A DNA stretch of 64,000 nt from Roseiflexus sp. RS-1 (GTDB lineage Bacteria; Chloroflexota; Chloroflexia; Chloroflexales; Roseiflexaceae). The stretch's first letter is position 1; every line of letters begins with the position of its first letter. Made by a program: the position numbers and the translations under genes. Below, piece after piece: positions 1 to 7,734 of this stretch. The DNA lies in the NCBI RefSeq assembly GCF_000016665.1, contig NC_009523.1:1860001-1924000 (forward strand), in the 5' to 3' direction. The notes below the pieces were generated by a model. The model did no database searches. It had not been told where the DNA came from and saw only the letters and a list, made by a program, of their open reading frames with translations.

Positions 1-318
1 GAGCGACTCGTCGGGAATCTGCGGCAACTTCCGTGCCAGCGGCTCGCCGTCGATCCCAATGAAGAGCGCCAGGGGCGCCTCTGACGACGCATCGGCGACA
101 TCCAGGCGCCGGATCTGCGGGATCGGCAGATCGATCTCGCTGCGCAACTGGCTCAACGCTACCTCAGCAGTTGTCAGCGCATCGGTGCTGGAAAATCGTT
201 GCACCACGCTCCGCTGACCATCCGCGAGCGCCAGCATCCAGCGATCACCCCCCATGGAGACCAGTTCACGAATGCGAGCGCCCACCGCCGCCTCGATCAG
301 TTCGGGTCGCAGGTCCAT
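1..318 (-). CDS. Phosphotransferase (APH-like) family protein, N-terminal part
   Basis: This frame is open from an ATG at 318 down to the window edge (106 codons), so only the N-terminus is visible. It begins MDLRPELIEAAVGARI and continues with a short glycine-containing turn (SMGGDRWMLALADGQRSV), a basic segment and then a PIPQIRRLD stretch. That order resembles the N-lobe of aminoglycoside-phosphotransferase-like kinases, where a small beta-sheet is followed by a P-x-P-x segment. No catalytic motif falls inside the window, so the family call is tentative. The gene starts 37 bases after the gcvPA stop on the same strand and is probably co-transcribed with the gcv genes; this is the place where gcvPB often lies in other genomes. 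Confidence 0.5.
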   Translation of the reverse strand, partial: MDLRPELIEAAVGARIRELVSMGGDRWMLALADGQRSVVQRFSSTDALTTAEVALSQLRSEIDLPIPQIRRLDVADASSEAPLALFIGIDGEPLARKLPQIPDESL

Positions 319-355
319 CGTCACCCTCAATCCGGTGATATGCGCCCGGCGCCGC

Positions 356-1693
356 TCATGCCGCCGACCGCAGCGCAGTCACCAGCGCATCAATATCGGC
401 ACGTGTATTCATCTCGGTCACGCAGAGCAGCATCGCATCGCCGAGGTGCGGGTAATCGCCGGAGAGATCGTAGCCGCCGATGATGCCCTGGTTCCGCAAC
501 GCCGCATTAATCTCAACAACCGGGCGCGGGGTTTTGACGACGAACTCCTTGAAGAACGGACCCCGATCAAGCACCTGATACCCTGGCAATTGCGCAATCT
601 GCGCAGCGGCATAGTGCGCCCGGTGATAGCACAACTCCGCCACACGCCGCAACCCCTGCCGTCCGAGCAGGCTGAGGTACACCGCAGCCGCCAGCGCCAT
701 CAAACCCTGATTGGTGCAGATATTGCTGGTCGCACGCTCACGTCGGATATCCTGCTCCCGCGCGCGCAATGTCAGCACATACGCCAGGCGATTCTCGAGA
801 TCACGGGTCACGCCCACCAGACGACCGGCGATTTTGTGAACGTACTGCTGGCGGCAGGTAAAGATGCCCAGGTAGGGTCCGCCAAACGACAGACCGACGC
901 CCAGCGGTTGCCCCTCGGCAGTTGCAATATCGGCGCCCGCCTCGCCCGGCGTCTGGAACAGACCAAGGGCAATCGGGTCGAAGTGCGCAACCATCAGCGC
1001 ACCCGCTGCGTGCGCTGCGGCGGTCAGCGGTCGCAGATCATGCAGTACGCCAAAGAAATCGGGGCTTTGCACCATCAGCGCCGCCGTGGTATGATCCACC
1101 AGCGATGCGACATCCGCAAGCGACGCCTCTGGATCTTCATCACCGACAATCTCAACATCGACACCCTGCAACAGCGTGCGCATAACCGCGCGATACTGCG
1201 GGTTCACCCCTGGCGCAACGACGATCTTCCGCCGTCCGCGCACAACGTTGATCGCCATGATCGCCGCTTCTGCCAGCGCCGTACCGCCATCGTAATGCGA
1301 AGCGTTCGCCACATCCATGCCGGTCAGTGCGCAGATCAGGCTCTGATACTCAAAAATCGCCTGTAACGTACCCTGACTGACCTCTGGCTGATAGGGCGTA
1401 TATGCCGTGTAGAACTCACCGCGCCGCAAGATTTGATCGATCGCGGCTGGCACGAAATGGTTGTATGCGCCTGCGCCAAGAAAGATCAGGTGACTGCCAG
1501 CCTGTGCATTCAACCGCTCCAACCGACTCAACTCCCGACGCAGTTCCGGCTCGGAGAGCGGTTCCGGTAATTGGAGCGGCGGAAAACGATGCTCCGCCGG
1601 CACCGCCTCAAAGAGATCCTCGAGACGTTCGACGCCGATCGTCTTCATCATCTCGATACGATCTGCGTCTGTAATCGGAATATAGTGTGTCAT
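356..1693 (-). CDS. gcvPA: Glycine dehydrogenase (decarboxylating) subunit 1
   Basis: Subunit 1 of the two-subunit P-protein of the glycine cleavage system, which decarboxylates glycine and passes the aminomethyl group to the lipoyl arm of GcvH in the cytoplasm. The product is about 445 residues, normal for GcvPA. It opens MTHYIPITDADRIEMM and carries the family stretch FLGAGAYNHFVPAAI followed by YTPYQPEVSQGTLQ. The start at 1693 is preferred over an in-frame ATG at 1705 because a GGAG lies six bases before it. The PLP lysine of the holoenzyme is in subunit 2 (gcvPB), which is not in the window. It is third in the gcvT-gcvH-gcvPA series, after a 200-bp spacer filled by a heptamer repeat array. 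Confidence 0.95.
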   Translation of the reverse strand: MTHYIPITDADRIEMMKTIGVERLEDLFEAVPAEHRFPPLQLPEPLSEPELRRELSRLERLNAQAGSHLIFLGAGAYNHFVPAAIDQILRRGEFYTAYTPYQPEVSQGTLQAIFEYQSLICALTGMDVANASHYDGGTALAEAAIMAINVVRGRRKIVVAPGVNPQYRAVMRTLLQGVDVEIVGDEDPEASLADVASLVDHTTAALMVQSPDFFGVLHDLRPLTAAAHAAGALMVAHFDPIALGLFQTPGEAGADIATAEGQPLGVGLSFGGPYLGIFTCRQQYVHKIAGRLVGVTRDLENRLAYVLTLRAREQDIRRERATSNICTNQGLMALAAAVYLSLLGRQGLRRVAELCYHRAHYAAAQIAQLPGYQVLDRGPFFKEFVVKTPRPVVEINAALRNQGIIGGYDLSGDYPHLGDAMLLCVTEMNTRADIDALVTALRSAA

Positions 1694-1742
1694 TTGCGAC
1701 TCCATCCTGTTTCCGGCTGCTCAGTTCCCGGTTCCTGATCCC

Positions 1743-1901
1743 CAGTCCTCAGTTCTCAGTCCTCAGTTCTCAGTCCTCAGTTCTCAGTCCTCAGTTCTCA
1801 GTCCTCAGTTCTCAGTCCTCAGTTCTCAGTCCTCAGTTCTTAGTTCTTAGTTCTTAGTTCTTAGTTCTTAGTTCTCAGTTCTTAGTTCTTAGTTCCCAGT
1901 T
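1743..1901. repeat. Heptamer tandem array (TCAGTTC/TCAGTCC)
   Basis: The spacer between gcvH and gcvPA is almost wholly a tandem array. It alternates TCAGTCC and TCAGTTC, giving a 14-bp period, then shifts to repeats of TTAGTTC near 1840-1880. Read on the gene strand the units are GAACTGA, GGACTGA and GAACTAA. The same GAACYRR heptamer recurs at 42473-42720. The array separates two genes that should be in one transcript, so it would be part of the mRNA. Confidence 0.9.
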
Positions 1902-1902
1902 C

Positions 1903-2292
1903 TCAATGCTTGATCGTATCCACATACGCTGCATACGCATCTGCGCTCATCAACGCACCGATGCCGGGAGCAACCCTGATCTTCACGATCCACCCCTCAC
2001 CGTATGGGTCTTTGTTGATCAACTCAGGATTGTTCACCAGCGCCTCATTCACGGCAATAATCTCACCGGCAACCGGCAGATACAGATCGGAGGCCGCTTT
2101 GACCGATTCGACAGCGCCGAATACGCCATCCGCCTCGAAACGCGCACCGACTTGCGGCAGATCGACATACACCACGTCACCGAGGGCATCCTGCGCATAA
2201 TCCGTAATCCCGACCGTCGCCTCATCTCCTTCGATCCGGATCCATTCATGCGTCTTGCTGTACTGCAGTTCGGCTGGCGTCTTGAAAGCCAT
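1903..2292 (-). CDS. gcvH: Glycine cleavage system H protein
   Basis: Lipoyl-carrying protein that shuttles the aminomethyl intermediate between the P, T and L proteins. The 129-residue product begins MAFKTPAELQYSKTHEWIR, a characteristic H-protein N-terminus, and contains the lipoylation context FGAVESVKAASDLYLP with the modified lysine in ESVKA. The start at 2292 has a consensus AGGAGG six bases upstream; a longer in-frame reading up to 2322 lacks support. The C-terminal half keeps the family segments GEIIAVNEAL and DPYGEGWIVKI. It lies 42 bases after gcvT. Confidence 0.97.
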   Translation of the reverse strand: MAFKTPAELQYSKTHEWIRIEGDEATVGITDYAQDALGDVVYVDLPQVGARFEADGVFGAVESVKAASDLYLPVAGEIIAVNEALVNNPELINKDPYGEGWIVKIRVAPGIGALMSADAYAAYVDTIKH

Positions 2293-2334
2293 AGGAATCC
2301 TCCTGTCGATAGAGCGATGCAAAACAACAGGCGT

Positions 2335-3450
2335 TCAGCCCTTCTTGTAGCGTGGACGGTAGAACGGCATTTTGACCGCACGGGCGCGCACCGGTCGGTC
2401 GCGCACCACGACATCAAACTCGCTCCCTTCGGTCGAGAACGCGACCGGCACATACCCCATGCCAAGATTTTTTCCCAGCGTCGGTGAGGGCATACCGCTC
2501 GTCACCCTGCCAATCGGAGCGCCTTCGAGATCACGGATTTCATATTCACTGCGGGCAATGCCGCGCCCTGCCATCTCAAAGCCGGTGAGACGCCGCGCGA
2601 CTCCTTCCTGCTTGATGCGCTGCAACGCCTCACGCCCGATAAAATCGCCTTTGTCGAGTTTCACCACCCATCCGAGCCGTGCTTCGTATGGATTGGTCTC
2701 TTCCGTGATCTCATGACCATAGAGCGCCAGACATGCCTCGAAGCGCAGACTATCGCGCGCCCCCAAACCACATGGCTTCAACCCGATAGTGCGCCCGGCA
2801 TCGAGCAGTTCGTCCCACACCCGCGTGACATCTCCGGCGGCGACGAAGATTTCAAACCCATCTTCGCCGGTATAACCGGTGCGTGCCACAATCGCTGGCG
2901 TGTGCACGACGCGCCCCTGCATAACACCGTGAAATGGCAACGCCGCCAGATCTGCGTCGGCGACCTGCGCCAGCAGCGCCTCAGCCAGCGGACCCTGGAG
3001 CGCCAGCATGCCGGTCTGGTCTGAAACATCGGACACTGTAACGTTGAAGCCTTTTGCGCATTCGTGCATCCACGCGACATCTTTTGCGGTGTTCGCGGCA
3101 TTGACGACGATCAGGTAATAATCACCGAGATTGTAGATGAACGTATCATCGATAATCCCACCGTCGGGGCGACACATCAGCGCATAATTCGCCCGACCAG
3201 GCGGGATCGCGGCAACATCATACGTCACCAGATACTGAAGGAACGGCAGCGCATCTGGTCCACGCACTTCCACCTCACCCATATGGCTGATATCGAACAG
3301 ACCGGCTGCTTCGCGCACTGCGCGATGTTCCTCGATGATCCCGCTGTACTGAACCGGCATCTCCCAACCGCCAAACGCCACCATCCGCGCACCCAGCGCC
3401 AGATGACGCTCGTACAGTGGCGTGCGACGCAACCCAACCGCCTCACTCAT
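2335..3450 (-). CDS. gcvT: Aminomethyltransferase (glycine cleavage T protein)
   Basis: Transfers the methylene unit from the H-protein arm to tetrahydrofolate and releases ammonia. The 371-residue product has the typical opening TPLYERHLALGARMVAFGGWEMPVQY, the folate-barrel segment FDISHMGE, and LGARDSLRFEA before the C-terminal barrel ending in MPFYRPRYKKG. The start at 3450 has GAGGAGG just upstream. It is the first gene behind the glycine riboswitch, so its expression is probably set by glycine. Confidence 0.97.
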   Translation of the reverse strand: MSEAVGLRRTPLYERHLALGARMVAFGGWEMPVQYSGIIEEHRAVREAAGLFDISHMGEVEVRGPDALPFLQYLVTYDVAAIPPGRANYALMCRPDGGIIDDTFIYNLGDYYLIVVNAANTAKDVAWMHECAKGFNVTVSDVSDQTGMLALQGPLAEALLAQVADADLAALPFHGVMQGRVVHTPAIVARTGYTGEDGFEIFVAAGDVTRVWDELLDAGRTIGLKPCGLGARDSLRFEACLALYGHEITEETNPYEARLGWVVKLDKGDFIGREALQRIKQEGVARRLTGFEMAGRGIARSEYEIRDLEGAPIGRVTSGMPSPTLGKNLGMGYVPVAFSTEGSEFDVVVRDRPVRARAVKMPFYRPRYKKG

Positions 3451-3493
3451 CAGGCGACCTCCTCGTCAAATAAAAAGAGACAGGGTCAGACAT

Positions 3494-3676
3494 CGCGCCT
3501 GACCTCTGTCCGTTGACCTGAGAGATGCCCCGCATAACGGGTTACTCCGTCGGCGCCCGTATGAACAGGCTCTCCAGAGGGTCGTCAGGGCGCAGTCCTT
3601 TCGCCTGAGAGATTCGCGCAGGGTCCGGCAACCCCGGCTTGCTCCTTCGGCGACCGCTTGCGCGGTTCTCTCCCAC
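3494..3676 (-). promoter_or_regulatory. Tandem glycine riboswitch upstream of gcvT
   Basis: On the minus strand two glycine aptamers follow each other. The first opens with GGAGAGAACCGC, then CGCCGAAGGAGCAA, and closes with AATCTCTCAGGCGAAAGGAC. The second begins CTCTGGAGAGCCTG, continues CGCCGACGGAGTAA and closes CATCTCTCAGGTCAACGGAC. These are the conserved elements of the tandem glycine riboswitch, placed directly before gcvT as in many bacteria. Edges are approximate. No clear terminator is seen between it and gcvT, so control may act on translation or on a structure I cannot resolve by eye. Confidence 0.93.
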
Positions 3677-3710
3677 GCCCGTCGTCCGTTGTTATGAAAT
3701 TCTCTTTTTC

Positions 3711-3719
3711 AGTATACCA
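3711..3719 (-). promoter_or_regulatory. Extended -10 promoter of the gcv riboswitch-operon
   Basis: On the minus strand TGGTATACT gives an extended -10 (TGN plus TATACT) about 35 bases before the first aptamer. No good -35 is visible at the usual spacing, which fits an extended -10 promoter. Confidence 0.6.
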
Positions 3720-3752
3720 CACCCGCTGGTCTCGTTTGCGAGAGCGCAGGCA

Positions 3753-4550
3753 TCAGAGGAAGTAGATGACCGCAACTACCAGCATGACCATGACGGCGAC
3801 CGCCGGCGCCACCACCGACGCGAGCGGTATGCGGGAAGGGCGGGGATGACGCAGGGGAACGCCCAGATATGCGGCATACGCTCGTATCGCCGCCTGTCGA
3901 TGTGCGCGTGGCACATACTCCCATTGTTCCTGTTCAATCGCCTGGAGATAATCCCATCGCACGCGACAGACCTGTTCCGCCTGGTAGAGCGATACCCCTC
4001 GTCGGCGGCGCTCCTCGCGCAGGGTTGCGCTAAGCCGGGGACGTGGCGGCTGCTGTGGCGCCGTCACCACAGTCGAAGCAGTCGGAGATGTCTGCGCTGG
4101 CGTTGCCGCCGGTGCAGGCGAGGGTGTGCCGACGACTTCCGCTGCGGTGTGCGTGGTGGAACGTGATCGTGAACGTTGCGCCGACCTTCGTAGCGCCGCC
4201 TCGATACGCGCATGCAACTGCGCAATCCGGTACGGTTTGACAATATAGTCGTCCGCCCCTGCACTTAAACCGGTCATCACGTCGGCGTCGGCATCCTTGG
4301 CTGTCAGAAGAATAATCGGCGTACCAGAACACGTGCGGATCTGGCGGCAGACATCCCAGCCGCTCATATGCGGCATCATAACGTCGAGCAGCACCAGATC
4401 GGGCTGAACAACGGCAAGGCGCTGGAGCGCCTGAAGACCGTCCTGCAGACACACGGTGCGGTATCCAAGGCTGCGAAGCTGGTGGCTGATCAGACTGCTG
4501 ATCGCCGTATCGTCATCGACGATCATGATCGTGGCGCTTTTGTGCTCCAT
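3753..4550 (-). CDS. Response regulator receiver fused to RodZ-like HTH with C-terminal membrane anchor
   Basis: The 265-residue protein has a complete receiver domain (residues about 6-122): acidic pocket VDDD at 11-14, phospho-acceptor Asp56 in LLDVMMP, Thr83, and Lys105 in IVKP. A Pro/Ala/Thr-rich linker follows. Residues about 170-235 form a helix-turn-helix of the RodZ/HTH_25 type (LSATLREERRRRGVSLYQAE, then VRWDYLQAIEQ and AIRAYAAYLGV). The last about 25 residues are one hydrophobic segment ending VVAVIYFL, a tail anchor. Receiver domains are well known, and so are RodZ-like HTH proteins in the membrane, but this fusion is unusual. Its start lies inside the end of the upstream HEAT-repeat gene (38-bp overlap), suggesting coupled translation. 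No histidine kinase is nearby. Confidence 0.88.
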   Translation of the reverse strand: MEHKSATIMIVDDDTAISSLISHQLRSLGYRTVCLQDGLQALQRLAVVQPDLVLLDVMMPHMSGWDVCRQIRTCSGTPIILLTAKDADADVMTGLSAGADDYIVKPYRIAQLHARIEAALRRSAQRSRSRSTTHTAAEVVGTPSPAPAATPAQTSPTASTVVTAPQQPPRPRLSATLREERRRRGVSLYQAEQVCRVRWDYLQAIEQEQWEYVPRAHRQAAIRAYAAYLGVPLRHPRPSRIPLASVVAPAVAVMVMLVVAVIYFL

Positions 4551-7488
4551 AGTTTACTCTATCGCTCAGCGGCTCTACCGTCAGATGTTCCAGTTCGTGC
4601 AACGCCAGTTCGCGTATGGTGGGTTCTTCCTCGCAACTGGCCAGCGTACTGAGCGCCAACCAGGCGTCGGTCGCATTGCAGGCGCCCAGACTGGCTATGC
4701 ATGCTGATCGCACTATCATCGGTGCGGTTGCATCGAGCGCCACCCCGACCAGGGTCGAGACATGCCCGGGTGCATGCAGTCGACTTGCCGCCGCCGCACG
4801 GATAGTCGGGTCCTCGCCGGAATCGCCAACCAGCGCTGCCAGCAACGATTCGGATGACGATCCGGCGGACAGATGGTTCAACGCTGCCAGACGCAGTGGC
4901 GCAGGACAGAGCCGGTCGCGCGCCAGGCGTTCCGCTTCGCCGCCGATCTGTGCCGTCTCCGCCAGTAAGCGAAATGCGCGCATTTGCAGAATGATTGAGC
5001 GATGTGACAGATAGGGACGCAGCAGGCGAACTGCGTCCTGATCGCCGAGCCGTACCAACGCCTCGACAGCGTTCAACTTTGTGGCGGCGCCCGCCTGCGG
5101 ACTCAGCGCAACGCGCACGAGCGCCGGAGTGATGCTGGAATCGCCGCAGGCGGCAAGCGCTTCGATGGCCGCCTGGGCTACTTCTGTGTGCTCATCGAGG
5201 ATGTAGCGCAGGAAAATGGGAAGCGCAGCAGCATCCCGGCAGCGACCAAGCGCCCGCAGGACGCCGATGAGCAGTGGCGTTGGCGGAGGATCGGTGCGCA
5301 CCAGATCGCGGAGCATCGCGCGTGTCGCGGGGGTGAGCGAAACCGGCAGACTCGCCGCTGCTTTGCCGCGCAGTCCAGGATCAAGATGCCCATCGCCAAT
5401 CAGTTGTACAAGCGCTTCTTCAAATGCCGCGTCGGTCACCCCTTCAAGCGCTGCCAGCGCCCGTTCGCGCACCACAGGGGCAAGATCGGCGTCACTTGCG
5501 AGTCGCACCAGGAACGACGCGGAAGCCCCGGCGTCATAACGTGTCAGCGCATCGATGATCAGTTCACGTCCATATGCATCAAGGTCGCGCTGAGTCCAGG
5601 CGTCGCGTAAGAGCGCCGGTCCATCGGCGCGCTGCGCCAGCCGATCAACGATGTGCCAGCGTATGGTCGGGTCGATGCCAGCATCGGCGAACACCTTCAG
5701 CAGATCGTGAGAGCTGCCGGACGTGTCGAGCGATACAGCCAGTGCTGCGGCGACTGCTGGTGCAGCCGGGTGACGCAGCGCGATCAGGATCGCCTCACGC
5801 GCCCGCGCTCCGCCGCAGACGGTCAGCGCCTCAATCGCAGCGCACCGCACCAGATTCGCCTCGTTTACCAGAAACTGCGCCAGTGTCGTCGGTTGCTCCG
5901 CAATGGTTGGCGCGCATGCCAGAGCGCAGCGCAGGCGGGTGATCATTGGCGGCGGAATGAGTGCCTGTTCCAGGCAGATTCCAACCGGCAGGTCGAGCGC
6001 ATCGGATGGGACAACGCTCTGCAAGCGCTCAATCGCACTCCTGCCTGCCAGCGGCGCCAGCGCCGACACTGCCTCATCGCCGCCGATCGCTCCCAGTGCC
6101 CTGATAATTGTCAGCGTTAGCGACACATCGGCGCGTGCAGCGTTGAGCAGACGGATGAGGATCAGACGCCCACGCTGAGCTGCCGTGCGACAGGCAGGGG
6201 TTGCCAGCGCCTGGCACATACCGATGAGCACCGGTGGAGGCGTCGCAGAATCCAGCATAAGGCGGAAAAAATGGGGCGCCATCGTCGGAAACGCTGCCGC
6301 GCGCGCGGCGGCGGCGCGCACCTCGACGCGCACCTGCGGATCGCGGATGATCGCCAGCATACGCGGCAGATTGACGGAACGTCGAGCCAGCGCCGCCGCC
6401 GCGCGCAGTTGCGCCGCCAGCGGCAGTGACCCGTCAATAGCGCACCGCTGCAACACCGGCGCGATGTCCCACCTCGCTTCGACGCTGAGGCGCATAACTG
6501 CCTCAAAACGCACATCACCCGGAGCGCCGACATTCAATGCCAGCCGCACCAGCGTTGCAATCGCCTCGCGTCCCGAACATGCGCCGATTCGAGCCAGTGC
6601 ACCACGTCGTACCGCTTCATTCTCGTCGGAGCACAGCGCTACAATCTGTGTCCAGGGCGGCGCCTCCTGCTGCACTACCAGGTCAAGCGCTGCAAGGCGA
6701 ACGGTCGGCGCGAGCGCCGTATTCGTCAGCACTGCACTTCCCAGTCGCTCACATCGCGCGGCGCCAGCAGCGGAATCGGCAAACGCCGCCAGTGCAGCGC
6801 GCACCTCAGACACTTCCAGCGTCTGGAGTCCGGCGCCGCCGCGCAGCGCCTCGACATAGATCCAGCGGAGACGGGATGCAGGTGTTGCGGGAGGGGCGTC
6901 GAGCGGATCCGTCGCTGAGAGCCGTTCCACCAACCAGTCTGCGGCGGTCCATGCCAGTGGTGCAGGGGTCGCCTCGTCGAATGCCAGACGACTCAGGCGC
7001 GGCGTTGCCAGGTCGAGCGGCAGCGCACGAAACAAACGCTGCAGCACACGCACCGGTGATCGTTTGCGCTGCACGATTCGATCAAGCGCAGCATCGAGTG
7101 CAGGGAGGCAGTCGAGCAGCGCTTGAAGAACCGGACCGGTTGCAATATCGCCTGCGCGACCTTCCGCCAGCGCTGTTCCAACCCGGATGGGCCAGAGCAT
7201 ACCGCTGTCACTCACCGCTCTGAGGCAGCGCGCAAGTGTCAGCAGATGATCAGGAGCAATTGCTGCCCGCCGCCATAACCATCGGAATAATGGAAGCGGA
7301 TCATCGACCTGAACCGCCAGCCGGACTGCGACCGCATCGCGATCCGGTGCAGGAAGGTTATCGAGCATCTCCCAGCGACCTGTCAGCCCAATGTCGCGCG
7401 CACGACCGACAAGAGCATCGTGGTGGTGCGGCGCCACAGGCGTGGCACGTCGACGTTTCAACCAGCGCAGCGGGTCAATCGTGATCAT
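4513..7488 (-). CDS. HEAT-repeat protein, 991 residues
   Basis: A long alpha-solenoid protein built from repeated units of about 30 residues such as VRRGALARIGACSGREAIATL, VSALAPLAGR and AIEALAACGDSSITPALVRVAL, matching HEAT/PBS-lyase-type repeats from about residue 240 to the end. The first about 230 residues are less regular and begin MITIDPLRWLKRRR. No signal peptide or membrane segment is evident, so it is probably a cytoplasmic scaffold. It overlaps the response regulator gene by 38 bp, pointing to a joint function, perhaps as the protein-binding partner of that regulator. No enzymatic motif was seen. The start is weakly supported because no strong ribosome site precedes 7488. Confidence 0.85.
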   Translation of the reverse strand: MITIDPLRWLKRRRATPVAPHHHDALVGRARDIGLTGRWEMLDNLPAPDRDAVAVRLAVQVDDPLPLFRWLWRRAAIAPDHLLTLARCLRAVSDSGMLWPIRVGTALAEGRAGDIATGPVLQALLDCLPALDAALDRIVQRKRSPVRVLQRLFRALPLDLATPRLSRLAFDEATPAPLAWTAADWLVERLSATDPLDAPPATPASRLRWIYVEALRGGAGLQTLEVSEVRAALAAFADSAAGAARCERLGSAVLTNTALAPTVRLAALDLVVQQEAPPWTQIVALCSDENEAVRRGALARIGACSGREAIATLVRLALNVGAPGDVRFEAVMRLSVEARWDIAPVLQRCAIDGSLPLAAQLRAAAALARRSVNLPRMLAIIRDPQVRVEVRAAAARAAAFPTMAPHFFRLMLDSATPPPVLIGMCQALATPACRTAAQRGRLILIRLLNAARADVSLTLTIIRALGAIGGDEAVSALAPLAGRSAIERLQSVVPSDALDLPVGICLEQALIPPPMITRLRCALACAPTIAEQPTTLAQFLVNEANLVRCAAIEALTVCGGARAREAILIALRHPAAPAVAAALAVSLDTSGSSHDLLKVFADAGIDPTIRWHIVDRLAQRADGPALLRDAWTQRDLDAYGRELIIDALTRYDAGASASFLVRLASDADLAPVVRERALAALEGVTDAAFEEALVQLIGDGHLDPGLRGKAAASLPVSLTPATRAMLRDLVRTDPPPTPLLIGVLRALGRCRDAAALPIFLRYILDEHTEVAQAAIEALAACGDSSITPALVRVALSPQAGAATKLNAVEALVRLGDQDAVRLLRPYLSHRSIILQMRAFRLLAETAQIGGEAERLARDRLCPAPLRLAALNHLSAGSSSESLLAALVGDSGEDPTIRAAAASRLHAPGHVSTLVGVALDATAPMIVRSACIASLGACNATDAWLALSTLASCEEEPTIRELALHELEHLTVEPLSDRVNYGAQKRHDHDRR

Positions 7489-7644
7489 GGAAACACCGTT
7501 GGGTGCAGTTGTCTTCCCGATCTGGTTATACGCTGTTTTGACGGTTACGAGAAGCAGCAGAACATTACATTCAGTTCACGGATAACGTCATCGACGCCTT
7601 AACTGGAATGTCATCAATCTGGCAATGTACTGGTTCATCTGCCG

Positions 7645-7653
7645 TGCTATACT
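7645..7653 (+). promoter_or_regulatory. Extended -10 promoter of the Ser/Thr kinase gene
   Basis: TGCTATACT, an extended -10, lies about 80 bases before the kinase start in the divergent spacer between the HEAT-repeat gene and the kinase gene. Confidence 0.5.
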
Positions 7654-7734
7654 TGGTCAGGCGGAGAAGCGACTCTGCTGGCTTTATGTGTCTGTCATTG
7701 CACATCGCGGCGCATGCCTGGAAGGGTATCCGCT

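Noticed and set aside
254-1366. Long plus-strand open frame opposite gcvPA
   Set aside because: It is antisense to a well-recognised gene, has no ribosome site or family motif, and arises from the high G+C codon pattern.
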